Origin: CAVYPR01 sp052145775
GTDB lineage: Bacteria; Actinomycetota; Acidimicrobiia; Acidimicrobiales; RAAP-2
Assembly: GCA_052145775.1 (NCBI GenBank)
Contig: JBKQNY010000007.1
Span: 1 to 64,000, forward strand
Direction of reading: 5' to 3'
DNA length: 64,000 nt
Within the stretch, counting starts at the first letter, position 1. Each line of letters begins with the position of its first letter. Below the pieces are notes generated by a model that did no database searches, had not been told where the DNA came from, and saw nothing but the letters and a program-made list of their open reading frames with translations. The translations under genes were made by a program, and so were the position numbers. Below are positions 1 to 10,667 of the stretch, one piece after another.

Positions 1-45
1 CCCCGCCCCGGTGATGATGGCCACACGCCCGTCGAGTGCACCCAT
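1..45 (-). CDS. SDR-family oxidoreductase, N-terminal 15 residues only
   Basis: Cut by the window edge. The minus strand reads MGALDGRVAIITGAG, the start of the Rossmann beta-strand and the first glycines of the TGxxxGxG nucleotide-binding motif of short-chain dehydrogenases. An AGGAG ribosome-binding site lies about 10 bases before the ATG at 45, and a TACCCT hexamer (104-109, minus) could be its -10. It follows the 138-458 gene on the same strand after a 92-base gap. Substrate cannot be told from this fragment. Confidence 0.75.
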   Translation of the reverse strand, partial: MGALDGRVAIITGAG

Positions 46-137
46 GGGATCCGTCGCTCCTGTCGTCGATGGCCGCTCGGGCACCGGTCCCGGCACCGGC
101 AACAGGGTAGCGGCCGGGTGGCTGGGCGGCGCCGGGC

Positions 138-458
138 TCAGCGGCCTCCGAAGCGCCGGAACCACCAGTCGGGGTCCCGCGCGTGGGCGTGGAAGTGGTC
201 GGGGATCTGGCGCATGACCCGGTCGACCGTCCAACCGTCGGGCCCGAACCGGGCGTCGGCCACCCGGGCCAGCTGGGCCAGCATGTGCTCGAGCACGCCG
301 TCAGGGGGCTCGGCCCCGTGCTCCTTCCAGACCACCATCGGCACGTCGCAGATCTCGCAGTCGGCCACCCAGCAGACGTCGTCCTCGGCATGCCAGGGGG
401 TGATCCGGGCCGCCTCGCAGAGGTCGCAGCCCGGCGCCCGCGGCGGGCGGTCGGTCAC
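138..458 (-). CDS. Small Cys/His-rich, HIT-like conserved protein
   Basis: 106 aa. A CDLC pair at residues 11-14 and a CEIC pair near 35 could bind a metal. The central segment (VPMVVWKEHG) and the His-rich HFHAHARDPDWWFRRFG end resemble small HIT-like/HxH proteins found next to actinobacterial genes; I have not recognised a characterised member. The GTG start overlaps the stop of the upstream PASTA kinase by four bases (GTGA), so the two are probably translationally coupled. Function unknown; a nucleotide- or metal-binding role is only a guess. Confidence 0.7.
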   Translation of the reverse strand: MTDRPPRAPGCDLCEAARITPWHAEDDVCWVADCEICDVPMVVWKEHGAEPPDGVLEHMLAQLARVADARFGPDGWTVDRVMRQIPDHFHAHARDPDWWFRRFGGR

Positions 459-2371
459 TGGGTGTACAGGGTGACCGCGCTCCCCTTCTTGGCCGTCTGG
501 CCGGCCAGGGGGACGGTGGTGAAAACCTGGCCGCCGACCGGGCCGTAGACCTGTCCGACGGTGAGGCCGGCCTGCGACAGGGCGGCCGTCGCCTCGGTCA
601 CGGTGTCGCCGGAGAGGGCGGGCACTGTCACCGTCGGCGGGCCGGTGGACACCATGACCTTGACGGCGCTCCCCACTGTCGCCGCGGCGCCGGCCGCCGG
701 TGTGGTGCCCACGACCTGGCCGGCGGGGACCGTTGTCGAGCTCTGCGAGACCTGCGTCGCCTGCAGTCCGAGGGCCACCAGCGCGCTCTGGGCCTGTGTG
801 AAGGTGGTGCCGGCGGCGAAGGTGGGGACCGGGACCGGGGGCTTCCCCTTGGAGACGGCGACGGCGATGGTCGACCCGTAGGGGGCGCTGGGGGCGTTGA
901 GCCTGCCGTTGTAGGACCAGTTGATGACCTGGCCGGTCGGGACCGAGGCGTTGTAGGCCAGCAGGGCCGGGCACTTGGCCGCGAAGTGGTCGGCGGCCAG
1001 CAGCTTGGAGGCCCCGGCGCAGTCGAGGCCGAGACCGACGAGCGGCGGGACCCGAACGATCGGCGGTCCCGCCGACGCCACCACCGCCACCGTCGTCCCC
1101 TGCTTGGCCACCACGCCGTGGCCGGGCCGCTGCCCCACCACCGCGCCGGCCGGCACCGAGGTGGAGCGGACCGTGCCCGAGACCGAGAGTGAGAAGTGGT
1201 CGGCCGCCACCGTCCGGCGCGCCTCGGCCAGGGAGAGCCCGGCAAGCGACGGCACCGGGTGGCTCGGGGTGAAGAGCTTGGCCCTCGACGCCGCGACGAT
1301 CCCTCCCGCCACCAGCGCGGCCACCACCACCAGGGCGGCCACCACCCACGGCCAGCGCGAACGCCGCCGGCGCACCGTCGGCGGCGCCGAGCGGCCCCGC
1401 TCGGGTGGGCCGTCGAGGGCGTCGATGTCGAAGACCTCCCCGGCGCCCGCGGCACCGGCGGCCGGGGTCTGCATCGTGAGGTCGTTCGGCACGGCCGCTC
1501 GCGGCTCGGCCGCCGAGGTCCCCAGCAAAGGGAGCGTCTCGGGGGCCGGCAGGGCCGCGGCCACCGCCTCGAGGCGCGCCGCCAGCAGGGCCGCGTCGAT
1601 CCGGTCGGCCCGCACCGGCGCGGCCGCCCGGGCCAGTACGTCGTCGAGCGGGCCGAGGGCAGGATGGTGGGGCAGGGGGGCCCCGACCCGGGCCGCCAGG
1701 GTCGCCATCGTGGTGTCGGCCACGAAGGGGACCTCCCCGGTGAGCGACTCGTAGAGCACGAGGGACAGCGAGTAGACGTCCGAGCGGCCGTCGACGCTCT
1801 CGCCCTGGGCCTGCTCGGGCGAGGCGTAGCGGGCGGTGCCGATCATGGCGCCGTCCGGCTCGGTCCAGGCCGCTTCGGCCAGGGCCCTGGCCACCCCGAA
1901 GTCGGCGATGCGCACCCGCCCCTCCTCGTCCAAGAGCAGGTTGGCCGGCTTCACATCCCGGTGGACGAGCCCCCGGGCGTGGGCGTAGGCGAGCCCCTCG
2001 GCCGCCTCGGACCCCAGCCGCGCCGCCTGGGCGTGGGTGAGCCGGAAGCCGCCGTCGAGCACGTCGCGCAGGCTGCCACCCTGGAGGTACTCGAGCACGA
2101 GGAACGGCCCGTCGCCGTCCTCGCCCCAGTCGAAGACCCGCAGGACGTGGGGGTGGTTCAGCGAGGCCACCGACCGGGCCTCGGCCTCGAAGCGCTTCAG
2201 GAACGACTCGTCCTTGGCCAGCCCGGGCTGGAGCACCTTGACGGCGACCCGGCGGCGCAGGGTCACGTCCTCGGCGAGGAACACGTGCGCCGACGCACCG
2301 GCACCGAGCGGGGCGACCAGCCGGTACCGGCCGCCGAGGACGCGCCCGATGGAATCGGAGATCACAGGCAT
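455..2371 (-). CDS. PASTA-domain Ser/Thr protein kinase (PknB type)
   Basis: 638 aa membrane kinase. The kinase domain fills about residues 14-275: glycine loop GAGASAHV, ATP-binding Lys45 in VAVKVL, catalytic HRDVKPANLL (Asp139), and DFG at 157-159. A single transmembrane helix at about 344-366 is followed by four extracellular PASTA domains up to the C-terminus. PASTA domains of this family bind muropeptides or lipid II and tie kinase activity to wall growth. A TAGCCT -10-like hexamer (2384-2389) lies 12 bases before the ATG, so the leader is very short. The downstream 106-aa gene overlaps it by 4 bases. Confidence 0.95.
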   Translation of the reverse strand: MPVISDSIGRVLGGRYRLVAPLGAGASAHVFLAEDVTLRRRVAVKVLQPGLAKDESFLKRFEAEARSVASLNHPHVLRVFDWGEDGDGPFLVLEYLQGGSLRDVLDGGFRLTHAQAARLGSEAAEGLAYAHARGLVHRDVKPANLLLDEEGRVRIADFGVARALAEAAWTEPDGAMIGTARYASPEQAQGESVDGRSDVYSLSLVLYESLTGEVPFVADTTMATLAARVGAPLPHHPALGPLDDVLARAAAPVRADRIDAALLAARLEAVAAALPAPETLPLLGTSAAEPRAAVPNDLTMQTPAAGAAGAGEVFDIDALDGPPERGRSAPPTVRRRRSRWPWVVAALVVVAALVAGGIVAASRAKLFTPSHPVPSLAGLSLAEARRTVAADHFSLSVSGTVRSTSVPAGAVVGQRPGHGVVAKQGTTVAVVASAGPPIVRVPPLVGLGLDCAGASKLLAADHFAAKCPALLAYNASVPTGQVINWSYNGRLNAPSAPYGSTIAVAVSKGKPPVPVPTFAAGTTFTQAQSALVALGLQATQVSQSSTTVPAGQVVGTTPAAGAAATVGSAVKVMVSTGPPTVTVPALSGDTVTEATAALSQAGLTVGQVYGPVGGQVFTTVPLAGQTAKKGSAVTLYTQ

Positions 2372-2419
2372 GGCAGCTTTCTCAGGCTAGCGAGCCGCAC
2401 CCCCCGAACGGTGGACGGC

Positions 2420-5693
<3,274 letters not shown>

Positions 5694-5722
5694 GATCGGA
5701 TTCTGTCAGGTCGCGGTGACGG

Positions 5723-6928
5723 TCAACGGCCCGGAGGCGCGCCGTCGCGTAGGCGCGCCACGGCCCGCGGGACCACCGACAGCGCCCGATCGACGTCGGC
5801 GTCGCTGGTGGTGCGGCCGAGGGTCAACCGCAGGGCGCCGCGCGCCTCGGAAGGCCCGACCCCCATGGCCGCCAGCACGTGGCTGGGTTCGAGCGCGCCG
5901 CTGGCGCACGCCGAGCCGGCCGAGGCGCAGACGCCCGCGTCGTCGAGGAGGACGAGGAGCTCCTCGCGCTCGATGCCCCCGATGCACAGGTGGCAGTGTC
6001 CCGGGAGGACCCCGCAGCGCGCCGCGCTCTCCGTTGCGCTCGGGACGGCGGCCAGGAGACCGTCGGCCAGGCGGTCACGGAGCGCCCGGACCCGTGCGCC
6101 CTCGGTCGCCCGGTCCGACGCCGCCGCAGCCAGGGCGGTGGCCAGGCCGACCGCCCCGGCCACGTCGTGGGTGCCGCTCCGGCGCTCCTGCTCCTGCCCG
6201 CCGCCGTGGATGATCGGCTCCACCCGGGTGCCACCACGGACCACGAGGGCACCGGCACCCTTGGGTCCCCCGAGCTTGTGGGCGCTCACCGAGACGAGGT
6301 CGCAGCGCGACGCCAGCTCGGCCACGTCCAGCCAGGCCGCCGCCTGCACGGCGTCGGTGTGCACCACCGCCTGGGGGGCGCGGCGGCGCACGGCCTCGAC
6401 GACGGCGCCGATCGGCTGGACCGTTCCCACCTCGTTGTTGGCCAGCATCACCGACACCACCGCCGTGTCGGCCGTGAGCAGCTCCTCGAGGCCCGCCACC
6501 TCGACCGCCCCCGAGCCGTCGACCGGCGCCAGCTCCAAGCTCACCGCCCCGCGAGCCGCACGGCGCACCGCCGCCCGGGCCGGGGCGAGGACGGCCGCGT
6601 GCTCGACGGCCGAGCACACCACCGAGGTCGTGGTCCGGTCGTCGGCCACCGCCGCCAGCGGACCCAGGATGGCCAGGTTGTCGGCCTCGGTCCCCCCGGA
6701 CGTGAAGACGACCTCGGAGGGGTGCGCACCGAGCACCGAGGCCACCTGTTCGCGCGCCTCCTCCAGGGCCGCCCGGGCGTCGCGGGCCGCACGGTGCGCT
6801 CCCGACGGGTTGGCGAAGCGCGCCCCGAAGAACGGGGCCATGGCCTCGAGGACCTCGGGCCGCAGTGGAGAGGTCGAGGCGTGGTCGAGGTAGGTGAGCG
6901 GGGGGCCGGCCGGTGCCGCGTCGCTCAC
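5723..6928 (-). CDS. Cysteine desulfurase (NifS/IscS class)
   Basis: 401 aa PLP enzyme that removes sulfur from L-cysteine as an enzyme persulfide. It starts LTYLDHASTSPL; the PLP lysine is Lys218 (SVSAHKLGGPKG), the His of VEHAAV stacks on PLP, and the persulfide Cys341 is in GSACASGALEPSHVL. The GTG start at 6928 overlaps the aldehyde dehydrogenase stop (GTGA). With mnmA directly downstream its likely main client is tRNA 2-thiolation; no IscU or SUF gene is next to it. Confidence 0.94.
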   Translation of the reverse strand: MSDAAPAGPPLTYLDHASTSPLRPEVLEAMAPFFGARFANPSGAHRAARDARAALEEAREQVASVLGAHPSEVVFTSGGTEADNLAILGPLAAVADDRTTTSVVCSAVEHAAVLAPARAAVRRAARGAVSLELAPVDGSGAVEVAGLEELLTADTAVVSVMLANNEVGTVQPIGAVVEAVRRRAPQAVVHTDAVQAAAWLDVAELASRCDLVSVSAHKLGGPKGAGALVVRGGTRVEPIIHGGGQEQERRSGTHDVAGAVGLATALAAAASDRATEGARVRALRDRLADGLLAAVPSATESAARCGVLPGHCHLCIGGIEREELLVLLDDAGVCASAGSACASGALEPSHVLAAMGVGPSEARGALRLTLGRTTSDADVDRALSVVPRAVARLRDGAPPGR

Positions 6929-8289
6929 GCCACCCATACCGCCTTGGCGTTGCAGAACTCCTTCATCCCCAGGCCTGAGAGCTCGCGCCCGTAGCCGGAC
7001 CGCTTGATGCCGCCGAAGGGCATCTCGGGGCTGGAGGCCACCATGGCGTTCACGAACACCTGGCCGGCCTCCACCTCGGCGATGCAGCGCCGCTGGACCT
7101 GCGGGTCGCCCGCCCAGATGCTGGCCCCCAGCCCGTAGGCGGTGCGGTTGGCCAGGTCGATGGCGTGGTCGAGGTTCTCGGCCCGCTCCACGACGGCGAC
7201 GGGACCGAAGACCTCCTCCTCGTAGACGCGCATCTCGGGCGTGACACCGCACAGGACGGTCGGGGGGTAGAACCAGCCCGGTCCGGGCGGGATCTCGCCG
7301 CCGCACGCCACCAGGGCGCCCCTCTGCCGGGCGTCGTCCACCTGGGAGGCAACCTCGGACCGCTGGTCCTCGGAGACGAGGGGACCCACGTCGGTGGCGG
7401 GGTCGAAGGGGTCGCCCACCGTGAGCCCGGCCATCTCGGCGACGAACCTCTCGGTGAACTCCTCGTAGAGGGCGTCCTCGACGACGAAGCGCTTGGCGGC
7501 GATGCAGGACTGCCCGTTGTTCTGGCAGCGGGCCCGGGCGGCCATTAGCGCCGCCTGGTCCAGGTCGGCCGAGGCCAGCACCAAGAACGGGTCGGAGCCG
7601 CCCAGCTCGAGCACGCACTTCTTCAGGACCTGGCCGGCGGCGGCGGCCACGGCCTGTCCCGCCCGTTCGCTGCCGGTGAGCGTGACGGCCACCACCCGGT
7701 GGTCGGCGATGACCGATGCCACCTCGCCTGCGCCGATCATGAGGGTGGTGAAGGCCCCCTCGGGGAAGCCGGCCCGCCGGAAGAGGTCCTCGAGGAACAG
7801 TGCCGACTGGGGCACGTTCGAGGCGTGCTTGAGCAGGCCGACGTTGCCGGCCATGAGGGCCGGGGCGGCGAAGCGGACAACCTGCCAGAGGGGGAAGTTC
7901 CAGGGCATCACGGCCAGCACCGACCCGAGCGGCTCGTAGCGCACCACGCTGCGCGAGGCCGACGTCTCGATCACCTCGTCGGCCAGCAGCTCCTCGCCGT
8001 GCTCGGCGTACCAGCGCATGGCCAGGGCGCACTTGGCCACTTCGCCGCGCGCCGAGCCGAACGTCTTGCCCATCTCGGTGGTGAGCACCCGTGCCACCTC
8101 GGGCAGCTCCCCTTCGAGCAGCTCGGCGGCCGTCGTCAGCAGACGGGCCCGGTCCGAGAAGGAGGTCCGCCGGTAGTCGGCGAAGGTGGCGGCCGCCCGG
8201 GCCACTCGTGCCTCCACCTCGGCGGGCGAGTGGTCGTCGAAGCGCTGCTCCAGCTTCCCGGTGGTCGGGTTGACGGTAGCGAACGGCAT
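6925..8289 (-). CDS. NAD(P)-dependent aldehyde dehydrogenase (succinate-semialdehyde dehydrogenase-like)
   Basis: 454 aa, the length of the compact actinobacterial SSADH group. All catalytic residues are present: Asn131 in MPWNFPLWQ, Glu228 in LELGGSDPF and the nucleophile Cys262 in NNGQSCIAAKRF. Family knowledge suggests oxidation of succinate semialdehyde to succinate, but the substrate is not fixed by sequence. It is the first gene of the minus-strand block that continues into the cysteine desulfurase, to which it is coupled by a 4-base overlap; the functional link between the two is not obvious. It is divergent from the sirtuin gene. Confidence 0.9.
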   Translation of the reverse strand: MPFATVNPTTGKLEQRFDDHSPAEVEARVARAAATFADYRRTSFSDRARLLTTAAELLEGELPEVARVLTTEMGKTFGSARGEVAKCALAMRWYAEHGEELLADEVIETSASRSVVRYEPLGSVLAVMPWNFPLWQVVRFAAPALMAGNVGLLKHASNVPQSALFLEDLFRRAGFPEGAFTTLMIGAGEVASVIADHRVVAVTLTGSERAGQAVAAAAGQVLKKCVLELGGSDPFLVLASADLDQAALMAARARCQNNGQSCIAAKRFVVEDALYEEFTERFVAEMAGLTVGDPFDPATDVGPLVSEDQRSEVASQVDDARQRGALVACGGEIPPGPGWFYPPTVLCGVTPEMRVYEEEVFGPVAVVERAENLDHAIDLANRTAYGLGASIWAGDPQVQRRCIAEVEAGQVFVNAMVASSPEMPFGGIKRSGYGRELSGLGMKEFCNAKAVWVA

Positions 8290-8350
8290 CGCTCAAGTCT
8301 TACCAGGACCCCGTGCAGGCGGCCGCGGCGGGCGGTGCCAAGCTGTCGGC

Positions 8351-9154
8351 GTGGCCGCCGCCCCTGCCCCGCATCGCGACCCGGCGAGCGCCGCCGCGTC
8401 GGCGCTCGTCTCCAAGGCGCGCCGGGTGGTGGTGCTGACCGGGGCGGGCATCTCGACGGACTCGGGCATCCCGGACTTCCGCGGCCCGAACGGGCTGTGG
8501 ACCAAGGACCCCGGGGCCGAGCGGCTCTCGACCCTCGACGCCTACGTGTCCGACCCCGACGTGCGGCGGCGGTCGTGGCGGAGCCGCCTCGACTCGCCGA
8601 CCTGGACGGCTCGACCCAACCCCGGCCACCTGGCCCTGGTCGACCTCGAACGGCAGGGTCGGCTCGACACGCTGGTGACCCAGAACATCGACGGCCTTCA
8701 CCAGGTCGCCGGCAACGACCCCGACCTGGTCGTGGAGATCCACGGGACGATGCGCGAGGTGGTCTGCCTGCGCTGCGGGGACCGCAACCAGGCCGACGAG
8801 GCGCTCGGACGGGTGCGAGCCGGCGAGGAGGACCCCCGCTGCCTCGCCGCGGCGCCCGAGAGTGGTCACTGCGGGGGCATCCTCAAGTCGGCCACCATCA
8901 GCTTCGGACAGAGCCTGGTGGCCGCCGATCTCGAGCGGTCCGAGGAGGCGGCGCTCCGCTGCGACCTGCTCCTGGCGGTGGGCACGAGCCTCGGCGTCTA
9001 CCCGGCGGCCGGGCTGGTGCCGGCGGCGGCCTCGGCCGGTGCCGCCGTGGTCATCGTGAACGGCGAGCCCACCCCCTACGACGGCCTGGCCGACGCCGTG
9101 GTCAGCGAGCCGATCAGCGGAGCCCTGCCGGCCATCGTGGCCGGCGGCCGCTGA
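8351..9154 (+). CDS. Sir2-family NAD-dependent protein deacylase
   Basis: 267 aa. Sirtuin motifs appear in order: GAGISTDSGIPDFRG, TQNIDGLH, catalytic His in EIHGTM, a four-Cys zinc module (CLRC and C...HC) and GTSLGVYPAAGL near the end. It removes acyl groups from lysines, consuming NAD+; acetyl-CoA synthetase is the usual bacterial target, which would fit the many acyl-CoA genes in this window. The GTG at 8351 opens the protein just before VAAAPAPHRDPA; the in-frame sequence before it is antisense to the aldehyde dehydrogenase. Start moderately certain. Confidence 0.93.
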   Translation: MAAAPAPHRDPASAAASALVSKARRVVVLTGAGISTDSGIPDFRGPNGLWTKDPGAERLSTLDAYVSDPDVRRRSWRSRLDSPTWTARPNPGHLALVDLERQGRLDTLVTQNIDGLHQVAGNDPDLVVEIHGTMREVVCLRCGDRNQADEALGRVRAGEEDPRCLAAAPESGHCGGILKSATISFGQSLVAADLERSEEAALRCDLLLAVGTSLGVYPAAGLVPAAASAGAAVVIVNGEPTPYDGLADAVVSEPISGALPAIVAGGR

Positions 9155-9175
9155 ACGGCGGGCGCTCCCCGCCTC

Positions 9176-9307
9176 TTAGGACGAGCCCTCCCGGCGGGCC
9201 TTGCGCCGTGGTTTGAGGGCGAACCACCAGATGCTGGCCATGGTGCCCAGGATCCCCACGGTCGCCGCCACCGGCTTGACCACCTTGTGTGCCCGCCCGT
9301 TCGCCAT
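9176..9307 (-). CDS. Small single-span membrane protein (43 aa)
   Basis: Reads MANGRAHKVVKPVAATVGIL, continues through GTMASIWWFALK and ends in a basic tail (RRKARREGSS). One hydrophobic segment (about residues 12-30) is followed by a highly positive cytoplasmic tail, so a one-pass membrane protein is likely. It sits convergent to the sirtuin gene. Codon use is like its neighbours. No function recognised. Confidence 0.55.
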   Translation of the reverse strand: MANGRAHKVVKPVAATVGILGTMASIWWFALKPRRKARREGSS

Positions 9308-9435
9308 GGCGTGACACTACCGTGCCCGGGCCCGGGGGGACGGGCCGGTATACCTCGGCCCGGACGCGGCCCCGCCCACGCGCCCGGCCACCGGGTGCGT
9401 GGGCGGGAAGGGGGAACTCCTCGTCCCGGACGCCC

Positions 9436-9999
9436 CTACTGCAGGGCGGCCTCGACCTCGAGCTCGATCCTCACCTTGTTGCCCACCACGACGTTGCCGC
9501 CCTGGAGCACCCCGTTGAAGGAGACCCCGAAGTCCCGGCGGTCGATGTCGGTGGAGGCGGACAGCCCCAGGACCTCGGTTCCGGGCTGCAGGCCCGGGCC
9601 GGCGCCGTGGAACTCGACGTCGAAGACGACCGGGCGGGTCACGCCTCGGACGGTGAGGTCGGCGGCCAGCTTCCACTCGCTGTCCGACGTCCTCGTGAGG
9701 CCGGTGCTCTTGAGCGTCAGCGTGGGGTGGTTGGGGACGTCGAGGAAGTCGTTGGTCCGCAGGTGCTCGTCGCGCATCTCCACGCTGGTGTCGATGCTGG
9801 CCGCCTGCACCACCGCCTCGACGCTCGAGTCCTCGATCGGCTCGGCGACGACGATGGTGCCGTCGAAGTCGGTGAACCGCCCGCGGACCTTGGTCCCGAT
9901 CAGGTGGCGGGCCACGAAGCCGACCTCGGTGTGGGCCTTGTCGACGGCGTAGGTGCCGGGGGTGGGGAGGGTGACTCCCTGGGTGGTGGTGACGGTCAT
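9436..9999 (-). CDS. YceI-family lipid/isoprenoid-binding protein
   Basis: 187 aa, full YceI domain: TYAVDKAHTEVGFVARHL at the start, the FDGTIVV and SIDTSVEMRDEHLR segments, the LTVRGVTRPVVFDVEF strand and DRRDFGVSFN near the end. The family has a lipocalin-like barrel that binds polyisoprenoids or related amphiphiles. There is no signal peptide, so it is probably cytoplasmic, unlike E. coli YceI. The ATG at 9999 has AGGAG in front. It has a strong promoter with an inverted repeat built into it (see 10067-10095), and a divergent MarR regulator that is the obvious candidate repressor. Confidence 0.93.
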   Translation of the reverse strand: MTVTTTQGVTLPTPGTYAVDKAHTEVGFVARHLIGTKVRGRFTDFDGTIVVAEPIEDSSVEAVVQAASIDTSVEMRDEHLRTNDFLDVPNHPTLTLKSTGLTRTSDSEWKLAADLTVRGVTRPVVFDVEFHGAGPGLQPGTEVLGLSASTDIDRRDFGVSFNGVLQGGNVVVGNKVRIELEVEAALQ

Positions 10000-10066
10000 G
10001 GCTGGCTCCTCTATCTCTCGGTGTCTGTCGGTGGGGATCTGGGCGCACCGCTGTGTGCCTTCCTTG

Positions 10067-10095
10067 ATTATATCTGTATCTACAGATACTTGCAA
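10067..10095 (-). promoter_or_regulatory. Promoter of the YceI gene
   Basis: On the minus strand a TTGCAA -35 (10090-10095), a 17-base spacer and a perfect TATAAT -10 (10067-10072) form the clearest sigma-70-type promoter of the window. It lies about 70 bases before the YceI ATG. The spacer and the -10 are occupied by a palindrome, so the promoter is expected to be repressible. Confidence 0.75.
10071..10088. promoter_or_regulatory. Putative MarR operator (perfect inverted repeat)
   Basis: Perfect 8-base arms TATCTGTA and TACAGATA separated by two bases. An 18-base palindrome of this size is typical for MarR dimers. It covers the spacer and the last bases of the -10 of the YceI promoter and is about 60 bases upstream of the marR start, so binding could control both directions. 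Confidence 0.7.
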
Positions 10096-10135
10096 CACAG
10101 ATTCTGTCATCTCATACGAAAGCCACCCCCGCTGG

Positions 10136-10141
10136 TATGCT
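10136..10141 (+). promoter_or_regulatory. -10 element (TATGCT) of the marR gene, leaderless
   Basis: TATGCT ends 6 bases before the GTG at 10148, so transcription should begin at or next to the start codon. The same spacing recurs in front of many genes in this window. Confidence 0.55.
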
Positions 10142-10147
10142 GTACCC

Positions 10148-10633
10148 GTGACGACGGACGCCGACGCGGCCCTGAGGGAACTGGTCGACGACGAGCGGCT
10201 CACCCTGATGGGGCTGCTCATCGAGGCGCACGCCCGCCTCACCCGGACGCTCGGGGCCGAGCTCGAGGCCTGCTGCGGCCTCCCCCTCACCTGGTACGAC
10301 GTGCTCATCCGGCTGGGCCGGTCCCCCGAGGGCCACCTGACCATGAGCCGGCTGGCCGCCGAGGTCTCGCTCACCTCGGGGGGGATCACCCGTCTGGTGG
10401 ACCGGATCGCCGAGGCCGGCTACGTCGAACGCTCCAGCTGCCCCACCGACCGGCGGGCCATCCACGTCCGGCTCACCCCGGAGGGGTGCGAGGTGCTCGG
10501 CCGGGCGACGGTCGAGCACCTCGACGGCCTCGGGCGCCACCTGATGGCCCCGCTCGACCCCGCCGACCAGGAAGCCCTCGAGACCGCCCTCCGCAAGCTG
10601 CGGGGCGACGGGCCGGTCTGCGGGGCGGGCTAG
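10148..10633 (+). CDS. MarR-family transcriptional regulator
   Basis: 161 aa with a winged helix-turn-helix (about residues 35-110): GHLTMSRLAAEVSLTSGGITRLVDRIAEAGYVER, then DRRAIHVRLTPEG for the wing. The start is the GTG at 10148, supported by a -10 hexamer 6 bases upstream and absence of a Shine-Dalgarno. It is divergent from the YceI gene with a MarR-type palindrome between them; local repression relieved by a small phenolic or oxidant ligand is the usual logic, but the ligand is unknown. Confidence 0.93.
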   Translation: MTTDADAALRELVDDERLTLMGLLIEAHARLTRTLGAELEACCGLPLTWYDVLIRLGRSPEGHLTMSRLAAEVSLTSGGITRLVDRIAEAGYVERSSCPTDRRAIHVRLTPEGCEVLGRATVEHLDGLGRHLMAPLDPADQEALETALRKLRGDGPVCGAG

Positions 10634-10667
10634 ACCCGGCGACCCGCCGGCCGGGGACCCCCGACCC

